A stretch of DNA of 64,000 nucleotides from Marchantia polymorpha subsp. ruderalis (GCA_037833965.1 AP031351.1:25060501-25124500); one strand, 5' to 3'. Numbered from the stretch's first letter, positions 43,033 through 54,526 are shown. Notes: generated by a model not told the origin, from the sequence alone. A program made the numbers and translations.

Positions 43033-44148
43033 GTTCAATGCATGCAGATTTTTGATTTTCACCATGATGAAGACTATGGAGGCACAAAAGTGTTAACAAA
43101 CATTTCTATTCGCAATTTGAAGTAATAGCTAGTTGATTCTCTGTAGAGAAGTATCAAGATGCTTTAATTACACTTTGTTGAAATAAGTTTATAGTTTCAT
43201 CGAGTGATTAGAAAGATTTCTGAAATTTGAAGCGCAGAGTTTTCTTCCATTATACTATTAGAAAACCACTTTGATTTCCCAAAAATCTGATTTTTTTAGT
43301 TGCTTAATTTTTTGATTTTTCAAACATAGGTGTGATACACTATTTGAGACGATCATTTTGACCTAAATTTTGTTGAATTTTGTTGCTAGGTCACTAAATT
43401 ATGGCTGTTTGAAGATTGAATTCAAATTCGGCTATGATGGTTTCACTAGGACAAAAATTTGGAGTGATGAATCTCGGATTTAGGTTTTAAGGGATTTCGG
43501 ACGGATTTAGGGTTCGGAAATTGCGGGTAAGAAGGGGCTTTAAAAGGATCCACATAATCTGCACAAGGGAAAACGCGTCTTGTGAAACATACTGTCACAA
43601 AAAAATCAAACAAAGAGTTTATTTTTTGGCAATTTGGATGTATTAAACTAAGCAAATTATGTTCATTTAAGCTCAAATTTTGCAAGATGATTTTCAAGCA
43701 AATTGATCACGCAATGCAAGAGACAGTTTTGGATATAGACTTTGAGTAAAGTTTTGAGAGTAAAGATTTTCTTGAAGGGTCAAAATTCAAGTTTTTACTC
43801 TCGTTAACTTTCAGGCTAATTACTTAGAGTTGATTACTTAGAGCTGATTTTAACAACTCGTTTTTACATTCTAGTGAATTAGTTTGTGAGCTACGCGTGA
43901 GTGATTTCAGATTTCAATTTTGAAAATTTTCATCTTTTGACAATTTTTGAGGTTGAATATTGAGAACTTTTAACACTATGAGCGCTTCTTCATTATGAGT
44001 AGCTTGGTTCGAGGAGTGGAACTTGTTCCAATTGTTTTAGAAGGTGTTGGTTTCCTGCATTCAGACGATAAAAGTGAGGAGTCAAGCTTTCTTTCTCAGT
44101 ATCCTGTTGAAATCATTCTGATATGTCATCAAATTAGAAATCAACGCT

Positions 44149-44268
44149 ATGGCGTTATCTAAGGTTGATGGACCGAGGTTTGAAGTTGAACGTTTTGATG
44201 ACCGTAACGACTATTTTTTATGGAAACGGCAAGTCAAGAATGTGATCAAGAAAATGGGCTTGGGGAAG
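44149..44268 (+). mobile_element. Start of copia gag
   Basis: Codes MALSKVDGPRFEVERFDDRN followed by DYFLWKRQVKNVI, the typical N-terminus of plant copia Gag. The nested element begins just after it. Confidence 0.8.
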
Positions 44269-45227
44269 GTTCTTGTAATAACCCACCAAAGGCTAAAACT
44301 GCAGTATGGTGGTAAAAAGATCGAACCCACAGGGACAGAGGCAACACACAGAGTAAAAGTGTCACGTTTAACAGACTTTTGTAGAGTTTGAATTCTAGGC
44401 GACTGTCACTCCCAGAAATACTGCAGTGCTCGACTCGGAGGCTCGACTCGGAGGAGGATCTCAACTCGGAGGATGCTCGGAGGATGCACGGTACAGCGTG
44501 GTCACTCAACACACACACACACACCTGAAACTGGCAAAAAGCACAACTCGGAGGTCGGTCAGGACCTCCGCTTCGGATTTCAGGAGGACGGTGTCTCACA
44601 AGTTCACTCAGAGGTTCTGCAGGTAGTGCCTCCCACTCCGGCTTTTACTGCCCTTCCGCCAGGAACTAGCGGGGGTACCCGGACTGGACTTCCCACTTCG
44701 GAACGAAGCCTCTACATACGCCGTGGACGTCACCCTCGACTATCACACCAAACGCAGGGAGTGCAGACCCGACTGAGAACTTACTGAAAACACGATCCAG
44801 TAACACACACACAACCTGAATTACAAACCAAGGTTTACACGAAGTAATGAAACTTCACATTGGCATTCAGGGGAAACTTCCCGTAGGAGTACAATCAGGA
44901 TATGTCACTCGAAGGAGTAAGGGGGAACTGTTCAAGTATCTAACTCGCAGCCGGCTCTGAGCATCAGAAATCACCCGCAGGTGCAGATCCGCACTACTCA
45001 AGTCTCTAACCGGTACTAGCTCTGAACATTCAGCCGAAGGCCTTCAACTACAACATACGGTAACTTCGCTATGCTGCAGCTTCTCTACGTGGTGCCAGGA
45101 CCAAAATGCACAAACACGCCAAGAAAGTGAGTTCCTGATCTGCACTTCCGAAACTGGAAGAGTCCCAAGGCAAAACGCCTTGATCTACTTTATACCCTCA
45201 AAAGATCCTAACTAGCACTACGCTATC

Positions 45228-45875
45228 CTATCTACTACTCGCAGCATCTGCGCGAAACCAAACTACTCTACTGCACTCAGCAGATCCGGTGCTGCGCCTC
45301 ATGCGCGCCGGACTGCTCCGCTTACTGTCTCTACCTTGCCAGTCTTCCGACCGGCTGCGTAACCCCAGGCGTCGGAGCGCTGTGGTGACTTCCGACTGCA
45401 AGTGCGCCATAGTGTCGCGCGCACCCGACAAGAAGGTTTCTAATTTTCTCGCCACTCGCCGCCGACTCCGACTGTCACCCTCCGTCAATGCCGCCGCCCG
45501 AAGCTCGAACTCCCTGAGTGTGATCCTCTCTTGAGCTGCCACCTTCCAATGGGCGTATCCTTTTAGACAACGAGTCACCTGTGTCGCCAACTCTCCTCGC
45601 GCCCTGCAGCTGCTCTCCACCTCTGCCAGCTGCATTTCTAATTCCGCACGTTGTGTCCTCAAATCCGAGCACTCGGATTGCAAGTTGCGCAACAACTCCT
45701 CATCCTCCTTGCGGGCTCTTTGACTTTCTTCTAAGGCGCGCGTCTGGCGCGTAAGCTCGGCTGCTAGGACTTGGTTTTGTCTCCACTCCTCCTGCAATTC
45801 CGACTCGATCTTTGCCCGTATTAGCTCGGCATCCGCCTGACTTTTCGTCGCCGCATCCTCTCTCTGCTGCTGCAA
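45228..45875 (-). CDS. Nested-element frame 2: coiled-coil protein
   Basis: Codes about 215 residues that are almost wholly helical: ELIRAKIESELQEEWRQNQV, ALEESQRARKEDEELLRNL and AELEMQLAEVESSCRARG have clear heptads. It directly follows frame 1 on the same strand and lacks its own ATG near the start, so it is probably expressed together with frame 1 or is part of the same original product. No catalytic motif seen. Confidence 0.45.
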   Translation of the reverse strand: MQQQREDAATKSQADAELIRAKIESELQEEWRQNQVLAAELTRQTRALEESQRARKEDEELLRNLQSECSDLRTQRAELEMQLAEVESSCRARGELATQVTRCLKGYAHWKVAAQERITLREFELRAAALTEGDSRSRRRVARKLETFLSGARDTMAHLQSEVTTALRRLGLRSRSEDWQGRDSKRSSPARMRRSTGSAECSRVVWFRADAASSR

Positions 45876-45890
45876 GGCTTGGTATAGCTT

Positions 45891-47783
45891 CTATGTGACC
45901 GCCAGGTGTTGTCGGAGGGCGGTGTTCCTATCCCCATATACTCCGCACCTAGAGGCCCACTTTGCCACCTTGCTCCTCGTCCTTCGCCTGATAGTCTCCA
46001 CATAAGACTGCGGTTTTAAAGCACTTGCGTATTTGGATGTCTTGCGATCCAGATATCGCAGGAGTGGAACTATCTGTTCGCACAGCACCCCTGTTGGCGT
46101 TTTCTGTACCGAATCCGCTTCTTGTTCTTCCGAGCTCGTCTCATCCTCAGTCTCGAGGATTTCAGTCGCCACAGAATCCCTTGGCGACTCCCTGGAACTG
46201 TGGCGCGCAGCAGCTTCCGCTGCGACTGCTGCTCCACTGCCTGCTAAAATATCCAGGGCAGTGGGAGATCCCACTGCTTGAGCCCCTGTTCCGGCTCGAT
46301 CTTCGGTTTCTGAAGGGGTCGACGCCGCAGTGACTTTTGTCACTCTTGCACCGCCCGCTTCTGCTGCCTGTCCTTCCGGCGCAATCTGCGCGGAAGGTGT
46401 CCTCGCTGAAGGTGCGTCCGCCGAAGGCGTCCGCACACTGGTCGTTGGCCCCATCCGTCTCGCAGTCGGCGAATCCGGCCGACTCTCTGTTGTCCGACTC
46501 GCAGTCGGCCGACCAGCAGTTGTCCGACTGGGAGTCGGATACACCCTGCGCGTCTTGACTCCACTTGGCCTGCTTGCTGGTGGCGTTTTCCCAGAAGTGC
46601 CTTCCGCCGAAGACGACCCTCTGAGGATTGTTGGCTCGTCAGCCAAACTCTCTTCTGCTTCCGGCCTGCTGTCCGGTTCAACGCGCCGTTCAGTTGGTCT
46701 TCCTTCCGCTTGTCGGCCTTCAGTCATCCGACTCGCAGTCGGCCGACTGTCAGTCCGTCCATCTCCTCCCGAAGGCCGTGGTGCCTTCTGTGCAGAGGTA
46801 TCTGCCGTCTTCCCTAGAATCTGAGCGATTATCTCCTCCTGTGTGAGATTCCGCCGGGTCGGAGTTCGCCCGGTCTCCTCAGTACCAGTTGGCATTTTGC
46901 GTGCCCTCTGTTTTGGTCGACTGTGAGGCTCGGGGGTGGGCCGACCACGAGTCGGCGCAGCTGGCACTTCCGGCTGCCTGTCCTCAGGTCTCTCATCCCA
47001 CTTCCGCTTTCGCGGAATGCGCTCACTTTGACATTCTTCTGCTGCTCTTGCTGGAGCCGGAGCCGGAGGCGTACTGGCAGGTTCCTCGTCCGGATCCGTG
47101 TCTACTTCGGCCTTCCTCGAATATCTACCTGGATAGTTCCGGGTCAGCTGCGGAAACCGTGTTTTCTCAGCATTTGTCAAACATCCCATCGCCCGATAAA
47201 ACACGATTAAGTAAGGCGATAGATGATTGAAGGTTCCTCCCTTTTCTTCTTGCGCATGTTGGCGCGTCACCTTCCACAGGAGCCGTGCCCAATGCACTGG
47301 AGCTCCTGACAACACTAGCTCCACAAACTCTACCTGCCAACCATGCATGTAAGCGGTCTTGGTCGGCTGCAATATCTGCAGCAATGCAGTCGCGACATTT
47401 CTCCGCAATCGATCTTTGTAATCCCGTGTCCGGAAACCGTTCTTGGGATGCCTGGCAACTTTGAAGAGCTCATTGTAAGAGACTTCTTCCTCATGGGACA
47501 CCTTCACGCTATCGGCCTCGAAGAGGAGATCCCCTTCCTCGCCGGCACACCTGCCCAACACCTGCGCCCAGTTGCAAATGTCCCATCTCTCTGGGTGTGG
47601 GCGGAATCCGCGAGAGGGCTTGTGTCTCTCCTGCAGATACTCGCGCACCATCTCCGGACATGTCCAGTTCCACCCCCATAGGAGAAAATCGAGCTTCAGC
47701 CTCAGCATCACATCTTGAAATGCGCGTAGACCGATCTGCGGCACCCTGAGTGGAGACACTCGCAGCTGGGGAACCTTCGACAT
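45891..47783 (-). CDS. Nested-element frame 1: folded N-terminal domain plus long disordered Ser/Arg/Thr/Pro region
   Basis: From an ATG at 47783 the frame codes MSKVPQLRVSPLRVPQIGLR and a Trp-rich, well-mixed globular part of about 230 residues (FLLWGWNWTCPEMVREYLQE, WARLLWKVTRQ). A long low-complexity part with repeated SRPTASRTTESRP-like peptides follows, then a basic end. The frame is open further upstream to 48071, but that part looks less protein-like. I know no named domain. The plan (globular head, disordered middle, then a coiled coil in the next frame) resembles unclassified plant retroelement proteins annotated as putative gypsy-type transposon. Inference only. Confidence 0.5.
   Translation of the reverse strand: MSKVPQLRVSPLRVPQIGLRAFQDVMLRLKLDFLLWGWNWTCPEMVREYLQERHKPSRGFRPHPERWDICNWAQVLGRCAGEEGDLLFEADSVKVSHEEEVSYNELFKVARHPKNGFRTRDYKDRLRRNVATALLQILQPTKTAYMHGWQVEFVELVLSGAPVHWARLLWKVTRQHAQEEKGGTFNHLSPYLIVFYRAMGCLTNAEKTRFPQLTRNYPGRYSRKAEVDTDPDEEPASTPPAPAPARAAEECQSERIPRKRKWDERPEDRQPEVPAAPTRGRPTPEPHSRPKQRARKMPTGTEETGRTPTRRNLTQEEIIAQILGKTADTSAQKAPRPSGGDGRTDSRPTASRMTEGRQAEGRPTERRVEPDSRPEAEESLADEPTILRGSSSAEGTSGKTPPASRPSGVKTRRVYPTPSRTTAGRPTASRTTESRPDSPTARRMGPTTSVRTPSADAPSARTPSAQIAPEGQAAEAGGARVTKVTAASTPSETEDRAGTGAQAVGSPTALDILAGSGAAVAAEAAARHSSRESPRDSVATEILETEDETSSEEQEADSVQKTPTGVLCEQIVPLLRYLDRKTSKYASALKPQSYVETIRRRTRSKVAKWASRCGVYGDRNTALRQHLAVT
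46450..46760. repeat. Repeated short palindrome CCGACTCGCAGTCGG inside nested-element frame 1
   Basis: Exact copies at 46494-46508 and 46728-46742, a variant CCGACTGGGAGTCGG at 46524-46538, and partial copies near 46458-46470. Each is a 5-6 bp inverted repeat around a 3-5 bp loop. They code the SRTTESRP/SRPTASR peptide repeats. Confidence 0.85.
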
Positions 47784-48870
47784 TGCGTTGCCTGCACACA
47801 CAAACGTTCTCCCTTTCGCTCGCTCTCTCACAATCGCCACTGCGCGTCGGCCGCTCAAGCACTGACTGCTCACTCTCTCTGCGCTCAAGCTCAAGATCGC
47901 TACTCGCAATTCTCTCCAAGGTCCGCCAAGATCCTTGCGCAACTCGTCTCCGCACTCTCTACTCTCACTGCAGGTCGCTCCGCCCTTGCGCGTAATCTTG
48001 GAAACTGGAAATCGCAAAGTCAAGAATGAGAGAATGAGACTGGAGCGCAGTCTTTTCTTCTCCGATTTCAAGAACGTCCAACGTTCTTACTGGTTACAAC
48101 GTACGCAGCCGGCTATACGGCTTAACGGTTCGCCCTTTGCATGCGCGAATTCACGTCTCCGCACTGCGCGCATTCGCATGCGTAAACGTTGAATTCTCCC
48201 GCCGCCGCCACCTTCCGGACTCGAGTCCGCTGCAGGGTATACGTCGGCCCTGTTGTCTTTTCCTAACCCGTCCCTCACCGGAGGCGTGTCGCCGCTGGTG
48301 CGTTCATTATCCGTCGGCGCCTTGCTGGAGGCGCACATCTAGTCGGAGCGAATTACGCCGGCGCGCAGTCGTACCGCTTATTTTGTCCTTTATGCCTCGT
48401 CCGTTGCTGCCGGCGCATATCCGCCAGCGCAACTCATGCCAGCGCATCCGGCCGTCAGCGCCACGTCGGAGGCGTACATCCGACCGGCGCTTTCCTTCCA
48501 TGAACAGCCGCCAAAGACGCTTCCGACTCTGAGTTGGTTTCCTCCTATGAGCGCGTGATTCCGCCGAAGTTGCATCGCCGAGGGCGTACGGGAATCCTTT
48601 CCGGCTGTGAACCCTAGCGCGAACGGCGCATGTCCGGCTACGAGTTTTCCGACGTTCATAACTTCTCCGTCCCTGATCCATCTCCGACCCTCTTGAGCTC
48701 GTTAGAACGAGCGTCCCGAGCTCTTTCTAATGCAACTTCAACCAACTGGATCTACCGTGTATCCCGATTGTTATGAAGGTTTTCCCTTTCCGCGCTAGCG
48801 GCGCTTCGCCGAAGGCGCACTCATGGTCGGACGCCTTTAGAGGTCCGGGCCCTTCTCCTGACGTCTTTAG

Positions 48871-48963
48871 CAAAACCTCCTCCTGAGGTGTCTGCGCCGG
48901 AAGCGTAGCTTCCTTATACGCTGGAGGCGCATGAGTAGAGACACCTCAGAAAAGGAGCTTTTG
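48871..48963. repeat. Imperfect inverted repeat in the nested-element leader
   Basis: CAAAACCTCCTCCTGAGGTG at 48871 pairs with CACCTCAGAAAAGGAGCTTT ending near 48962, with about 45 bp between. It could fold in the 5' leader of the minus-strand transcript. Confidence 0.65.
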
Positions 48964-49255
48964 CCGAAGGCGCCGAAGACATTGGCGTTGGTACATCCGA
49001 CTACGTGATTCTTTGTGTCCTCGTGACGATCTCATCAATCCACTCTATTTAACGTACCCTTTTCTAACTACAAACACTGCTTCGGTACTAGTTTTCTAAA
49101 ATTGTTTAAATTCTGCAAAAAAAACAAAAAGTGTGTTACCACAGTTCTCAACCCAAAATCCTAAATGTTGAGAATTAGAATGAGCGTCAAGATCAAACTG
49201 TGAATATTGTGTCTCTTTACTTGAAGTCGAATGTGTTGAAACAAGTTGAGGAGTT

Positions 49256-49296
49256 AAGCACTTGAAACATAGTTGACAACTATGTTTCAAGTGCTT
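49256..49296. repeat. Perfect inverted repeat, 20-bp arms with 1-bp spacer
   Basis: AAGCACTTGAAACATAGTTG, then A, then the exact reverse complement. It lies in the copia gag region just right of the nested element. Confidence 0.95.
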
Positions 49297-49805
49297 CAAA
49301 CGAAGTATCACATGAAAGAGTTGTCAAATCGGCTTTTCACATCGTTAAAGCTTATGAGCTTCAAAATGATCAAAGGTAAAAAGATCCAAGATCACATTGA
49401 TGCTTTTAATGATTTGTTGATGGATTTTTTGAATCTAGTTGAGGATTTGAGTGATGAAAAAAATACATTTGAGCTTTTGAGCTCCTTATGAGCCTTCTTT
49501 CACACTCTATCTCGTGTGTTGTTTCATCGAGACAAAGAAAACATCACTTACAACAAGGTAGTAACAACGTTGTTGACAGACGACATCGAACAAAAGATAG
49601 TTACTCTTCAACATCTTCTTCTTCTACTATTACTCTCTATGTCACTCGTGGGAGATTGGAGAAGCAATTCATCTGCGTAAGCAAGTCGCAAAATCGATCC
49701 AAGTCAATAGAAGGCAACAAGAAGGAGATGAAATGTTGGAAGTGTGGCAAGCTGAGCAACATGAAAAAAAATTATTGTAGTAAGTCAAAAGAGAAGAGAG
49801 AGTAA
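49273..49805 (+). mobile_element. Copia gag, central and zinc-knuckle parts
   Basis: Codes MFQVLQTKYHMKELSNRLFT and KIQDHIDAFNDLLMDFLNLV, the UBN2-like core of plant copia Gag, then a degenerate knuckle CWKCGKLSNMKKNYC near 49734-49780. Broken. Confidence 0.85.
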
Positions 49806-50352
49806 TAGAATGGTCCCTCTACAAATGTTGTGACCGACAATGATGAAAGCTATGTCTTGTGAAACTCTTTCCTCACCGGAAAAAATTAATGGATTTTGAA
49901 CTCCGCTTGCTCATATCACATGTGTTTTATCCAAGATTTTTTTACAACTTACGCAACATCTCAAGATTCAATCTTAATGAGAATAATTACTATTGTAAAA
50001 TTGAGGTTACTGTATCCATTTGGATTCAAATGTTTGATTGAAAAGTCTTAACATTGACAAATGTATGCGTAAGAATTTAATTTCACTCCGGAGTGTTGAC
50101 ATGAAAGACTTTCATTAGAAAGTTGTTGATGGAATTCTCACTGTTGAAAAGGTTTCAACATGATGATGAAGGTTCACAAGCGGAAACATTTGTACATCTT
50201 GGAGGGATCTACAATTCTTGGTGAGGTCAATGCTACGACGTCATTGGAGTATGAGACCAAATTGTAATATGCTTGTCTTGATCACATGAGTGGAAAAGTT
50301 ATGAACATTTTACACAAATACAATTTATTACCTAGCTTGAGATCTTGCATGC

Positions 50353-51027
50353 TTGAATCTTGTGAGTACAATGTATTTGAAAAGCACAAAATGTGCTTTT
50401 GAAATAGATGTTCATAGTTCCAAAATAGTTTTTGAGTATGTTCATTTTGATATGTGGGGCTGTACCCTGTTGTCTCACATTCTCGGAAGAAATTCTATGT
50501 TATGTTTATTGATGATTACTCAAGATATGTATGTATATACTTTCTTCTATGCAAGTTTGATGTCTTTGTCACTTTCAAGAAGTGAATTGCCCTAGTTGAG
50601 ACTTAGACAAGAAAGAAGGTGAAGTTCTTGCAATCGTACAACGACGGAAAGTGTGTCACAGGATTTTGACGCATTCTGTAAAAAAGAGGAGGTTATTCAC
50701 CATTATACCAAAGTTTATACTCCATAGCAAAACAACGTGTCAGAGAGGCTCAATCAAACGTTGTTAGATGGATCACGCAGTATGTTGAGCCATGCTGGTT
50801 AATCACGTATTTTTTGGACTAAAACCATCAATACTATAACTTATTTGGTAAACATGTATCCTTGTAGTGCAACAAATTACAAGACTCTATCTGAAATGTG
50901 GCATAAACGGAATGCTAATTACTCTTATCATAGAGTGTTTGGATGTGATGTTTATGCACATGTCCATAAGAAATCAAGGACTAAGCTCGATATCAAGGCT
51001 ATCACGTGTATTTTTCTTTGTTATTAG
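50353..51027 (+). mobile_element. Copia integrase region
   Basis: KSTKCAFEIDVHSSKIVFEY with FDMWGC, and later YKTLSEMWHKRNANYSYHRV with FGCDVYAHV, match the integrase core and the segment before reverse transcriptase in copia elements. Broken. Confidence 0.8.
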
Positions 51028-51589
51028 CGTGGTGTCAAAGGATATTAACTTTGGTTGTAAACTTGTTGTTAGTAGAGATGTTTCTTTCAATGAGTCCAGA
51101 TCATCACAAGATGGAGAGATTGTTGATCTGCTACTAATGAAGTCTAGTTATATTTTCCATACAACATTGGAGGGAAGAAATCTCATGAAATTTGTCATGA
51201 TGGGCCGCAAGGAGGTGCTTCACAAATAACAGACAAGGCAAAAAAGTAATATTTTAATCCTGAAGAGATCCATGAGGAGCAACACATTGCTAGTGAGCCA
51301 TCATTTGAAATAGCACATAGTGATCAACCAGAGTCTTCACCTGCAAGACTAACACGTGTGTGTCGTGCACCAAAAGGTATGGTACAATGTTTACCTACTA
51401 AACATGTTTTTAGGGACAAGAACCTACTTGTTTGTTGATGATTCACGAGAAGCGTTGACCACATAGGATGAAAGTTCATCCTCTTATACTGAATCTCAAT
51501 CAATCTCGGAGAAGCTTGATTGGGATGTAGCAATGCGAAAGAAAATGAAATCATTTTATGACAATCAAACTTAGAAATTTGTGAAGTTG

Positions 51590-52235
51590 TCTTATGGAAT
51601 ACGATCTATAGATTGCAAGTGGATCTTCACGATGAAGGATGTATCTATTGATGCATTTCAAAAAAATCTTGAAGGCAAGATTGATGACCAAGGACTTTGA
51701 ATAGCGAAAGGGCTTCGACTACACTAAGGTTTTTTCACTAGTTGCTTAGTTTTCAACTATATGCTTGTTGTGTGCATTGTCACATTATTTGATATGTTCC
51801 TCAATCAGATGGGTATTGTTACAGACTTTTTGCATGGAGCGTTGGACGAAGTGATTTACATGAGACAACGGAAGGGTTTTTTGAAGAGAGAAAAGAAACG
51901 TTTGATTTTTTTGGTTGCTTAAATCCTTGTATGGACTTAAGCAAAGTGCCCAACAATGGAACAAACGTTTTGATGAATTCATGCATACGTAGGGCTTCAT
52001 ATTAAGTGCATATGACCCTTGTGTGTATATGAAACATGTTAGCCACACAATTTTTGACTTTTTATTACTCGTGTTGTATGTAGATGACAAGCTTATTGCC
52101 CCTAAGTATAGGTCTAAGATTTTTAGACTCAAAGTCCTTCTCTTAACTGAATTTAATATGAACGATCTAAGTCTTGCTAAACGTAATCCAGACATGGAGA
52201 TCCACAGCAACAAGTCATCAAGCAAATTTTGATTG
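51590..52235 (+). mobile_element. Copia reverse transcriptase region
   Basis: Contains peptides for the start of copia RT (IDCKWIFTMKD) and the catalytic LLVLYVDDKLIA motif at about 52060-52095. Broken. Confidence 0.8.
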
Positions 52236-52366
52236 ATATAGACGTGGTATGCAAAGAAAGTACTTGTTAGGTTTAACATGTCAAATTCTAAAGATGTAAG
52301 TACTTCATTAGTTGCACATTTTAAGCTTTTGTAAGCTATGCGTACAACTGATGCAACTCAAAAGTA

Positions 52367-53035
52367 TTGATGTCTTTTTTTCACTATGAATGTGCACTTG
52401 ACAGCATTATGTATCTAATGGTAGGTACTAGACCTAATATAGCATATGCAATTGAAAAGCTGAGTATGCATATGTCAAATCTTGGACGAAAGTATTGGGA
52501 AGCTCTGAAGTGGATAATAAGGTATATCAAACGTTCCTTTGATACTGAATTATTGTTTGATGCACGATCAAACAATGCAAATTTGCTCTTGGAATATGTT
52601 GATGCTGATTATGGAAGAAATCTGGATAAGCGGAGATCAAAAACTGGATATGTTTTCATTCTTGTTGATGAATGCATAAGTTGGAGATGTAAAGTTCAAA
52701 AATGCAATTCTCAATCGTCCACAGAAGCTGAATATGTTGTAGTAGTGAAAGCAACAAAGCAACAAAAAGGACAATTTGGTTGAACAAGCTGGGCATTGAG
52801 ATGGGGCTGCCACACAACGATGTGAATGTTTACTATGACAGCCAGAGTGCACTTCATCTAGAATCAATTAATGTGATGGATGGTAGGGTAAATCACACTG
52901 ATATCCAATATCATTATATCAGACAAGCATTGTCTAATAATGCACTTAAGCTCATCAAAATTGATGGTAAGCTCAACCCTGCCGACACATTGACCAAAGT
53001 GATTTCATTTCTTGCACAATGCTTGGAATTCCAAG
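52367..53035 (+). mobile_element. Copia RNase H region
   Basis: VGTRPNIAYAIEKLSMHMSN, RRSKTGYVFILVDECISWRC, SSTEAEYV and HTDIQYHYIRQAL...NPADTLTKV follow the standard copia RNase H order. Broken. Confidence 0.88.
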
Positions 53036-53045
53036 CATTGTGCAA
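53012..53045. repeat. Perfect 34-bp palindrome with no spacer
   Basis: TTGCACAATGCTTGGAA abuts its exact reverse complement, at the 3' end of the copia RNase H region. Confidence 0.95.
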
Positions 53046-53299
53046 AGATTGCAAATTTTGCATAGGAATAGTAATTTTATACATGTAGTCATCATCCATT
53101 TTTTTACGGCTAGAGCTTTGTTCTAGTTATCTCTCGACTATAGATGAAAAGCGTGATTTAACTTTACTTTTTAGAACAAAGATACATGTGGATTACATTT
53201 GTTATCTCTTCAAGACTTGAGTCAGGAATTTCATAGATTAACTCTATCTTAGATTAACTCTAGCTAGTGATAATCATGGTTAGGAAAGTTAACTGTGGT

Positions 53300-53554
53300 T
53301 AGATTAGCTAAGATGTGCACTTTATCTCTTCTTGTATAGAAGAGAGAAGTAGCCATTCACTAGGTATAGAGCAGGATTGCACTTGGAGACTAAATACAAA
53401 GAAGGAGAGCTTGGCTATCTAGGTTGTGTATACACCTATGCTTTAGTGAAGTTTCTACTCTTGCCCGTGCGCGTAGCCTGTGGAAGATGAACCACATTAT
53501 TTTGGTGTTGTGACTGTTGTGCGTGCTTATTGATCTGGATGATTGGATCTTTCA
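53300..53554 (+). repeat. 3' LTR of the copia element (left border approximate)
   Basis: Pairs with 42770-43016; ends TCTTTCA at 53554. The left border is estimated from a shared TGTGG start and could lie further left. Confidence 0.75.
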
Positions 53555-54526
53555 GCTCTTTCCGTAGTTTTTTTAATTTTAGTTGGAAAAGAAATCATCA
53601 AAAGGAATATTTTATTAAGGTAAAATATTTTGTAAAAAAAAATATTTTGACGTTAAACAATGATCAACAAAGGAATCCAACAATCAATGAAGATAATGTA
53701 TACTTAAAGTGCAACTGGATGGACATTGATGGATAAATACAATAAAAAATTCTTATTCTTTCTTACGCTCATGTAGAAGTATTAGCAATCTTTTAGCAAT
53801 TTGATCAATTCGCATCTAAGAGTCAAGAGTAGTATGTGAAAGTGAGCAACAAGAAGTCAAATTGAAGTGCTACAACCTCAGGGCTGAATCTCACTCAAGT
53901 GGCTTTTCCGATGGCTTTTCGGTAACTCATCATGGTTCTAGAAGACTAGAATTTCTCCTCATACTCATAGCTCAAACATTCTCTCACACAATACCTCAAT
54001 GTATCATTCCAACTCACACACTTATCGACTCTCCAAGGTACTTAAAATCGTCACTCTTTCATATATGAAACAAGTTTGTACATATTTATTCTCCAAATTT
54101 GTTTGAGAGTCTCTTCCCTACCTCTCTATATATAGTACTTGAAAATTTACTATAGTAACAAATGGTAATTCTTACCTAACTTACTTTTACAAAAATAAAT
54201 CAAAGTAAATTTGACTAGTTATCAATACGTGTCAACATGTCATTGGACTCTTAAACCTTCTAGATGTATACTAATCCCTAGATTGAGATGACAACATGCC
54301 ATTTATACTTTTACAACCTCTAGAACCTACACTTGCCACTAAGTCAACATTAGACTAAGTCCAATCAATCAAAACTAAACATGAAGTCAAAAGTATTTTC
54401 TCTTAGACTCTAGACTTTTGTACAAGACAAAAGATAAGTGCTCACTCAAATCTTCTATAACTTCTTTAGTTATTACGCCAAATATAGATATTATAGCTAA
54501 ACATAGTTATAACTTGATAAATTTAG

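Larger units (their letters stand above)
44274..49143 (-). mobile_element. GC-rich nested element of uncertain class, TG...CA ends with 5-bp target duplication
   Basis: Left end TGTAATAACCCAC, right end GTGTGTTACCACA; the flanking GTTCT is present on both sides (44269-44273 and 49144-49148). The ends form a short imperfect inverted pair (TGT..TAAC..AC). GC content jumps sharply from the surrounding AT-rich copia. It carries two adjacent minus-strand frames of about 630 and 215 residues and about 1 kb of noncoding DNA on each side. TG...CA and a 5-bp duplication point to integrase-type insertion, yet I find no LTR pair and no pol domains. It may be a non-autonomous LTR-derived (LARD-like) element, with its second LTR lost or too diverged to see. 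Younger than its copia host. Confidence 0.7.
42770..53554 (+). mobile_element. Ty1/copia LTR retrotransposon, Tork-like, old and broken, with a nested insertion
   Basis: Two related LTRs (about 42770-43016 and 53300-53554) flank, in order, a primer binding site, gag, integrase, reverse transcriptase and RNase H pieces, the Ty1/copia order. The LTR ends carry a CTGGACGCAGCCTGTGGAAG-type block near the 3' end, like the TGGACGTAGG block of Tork-clade LTRs. The RNase H end (KLNPADTLTKV) also fits that clade. The two LTRs agree at roughly four bases in five by eye, so the insertion is old. The element is broken in many places (more than a dozen by eye). A 4.9-kb GC-rich element sits inside gag. 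LTR outer borders are approximate. Confidence 0.88.
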
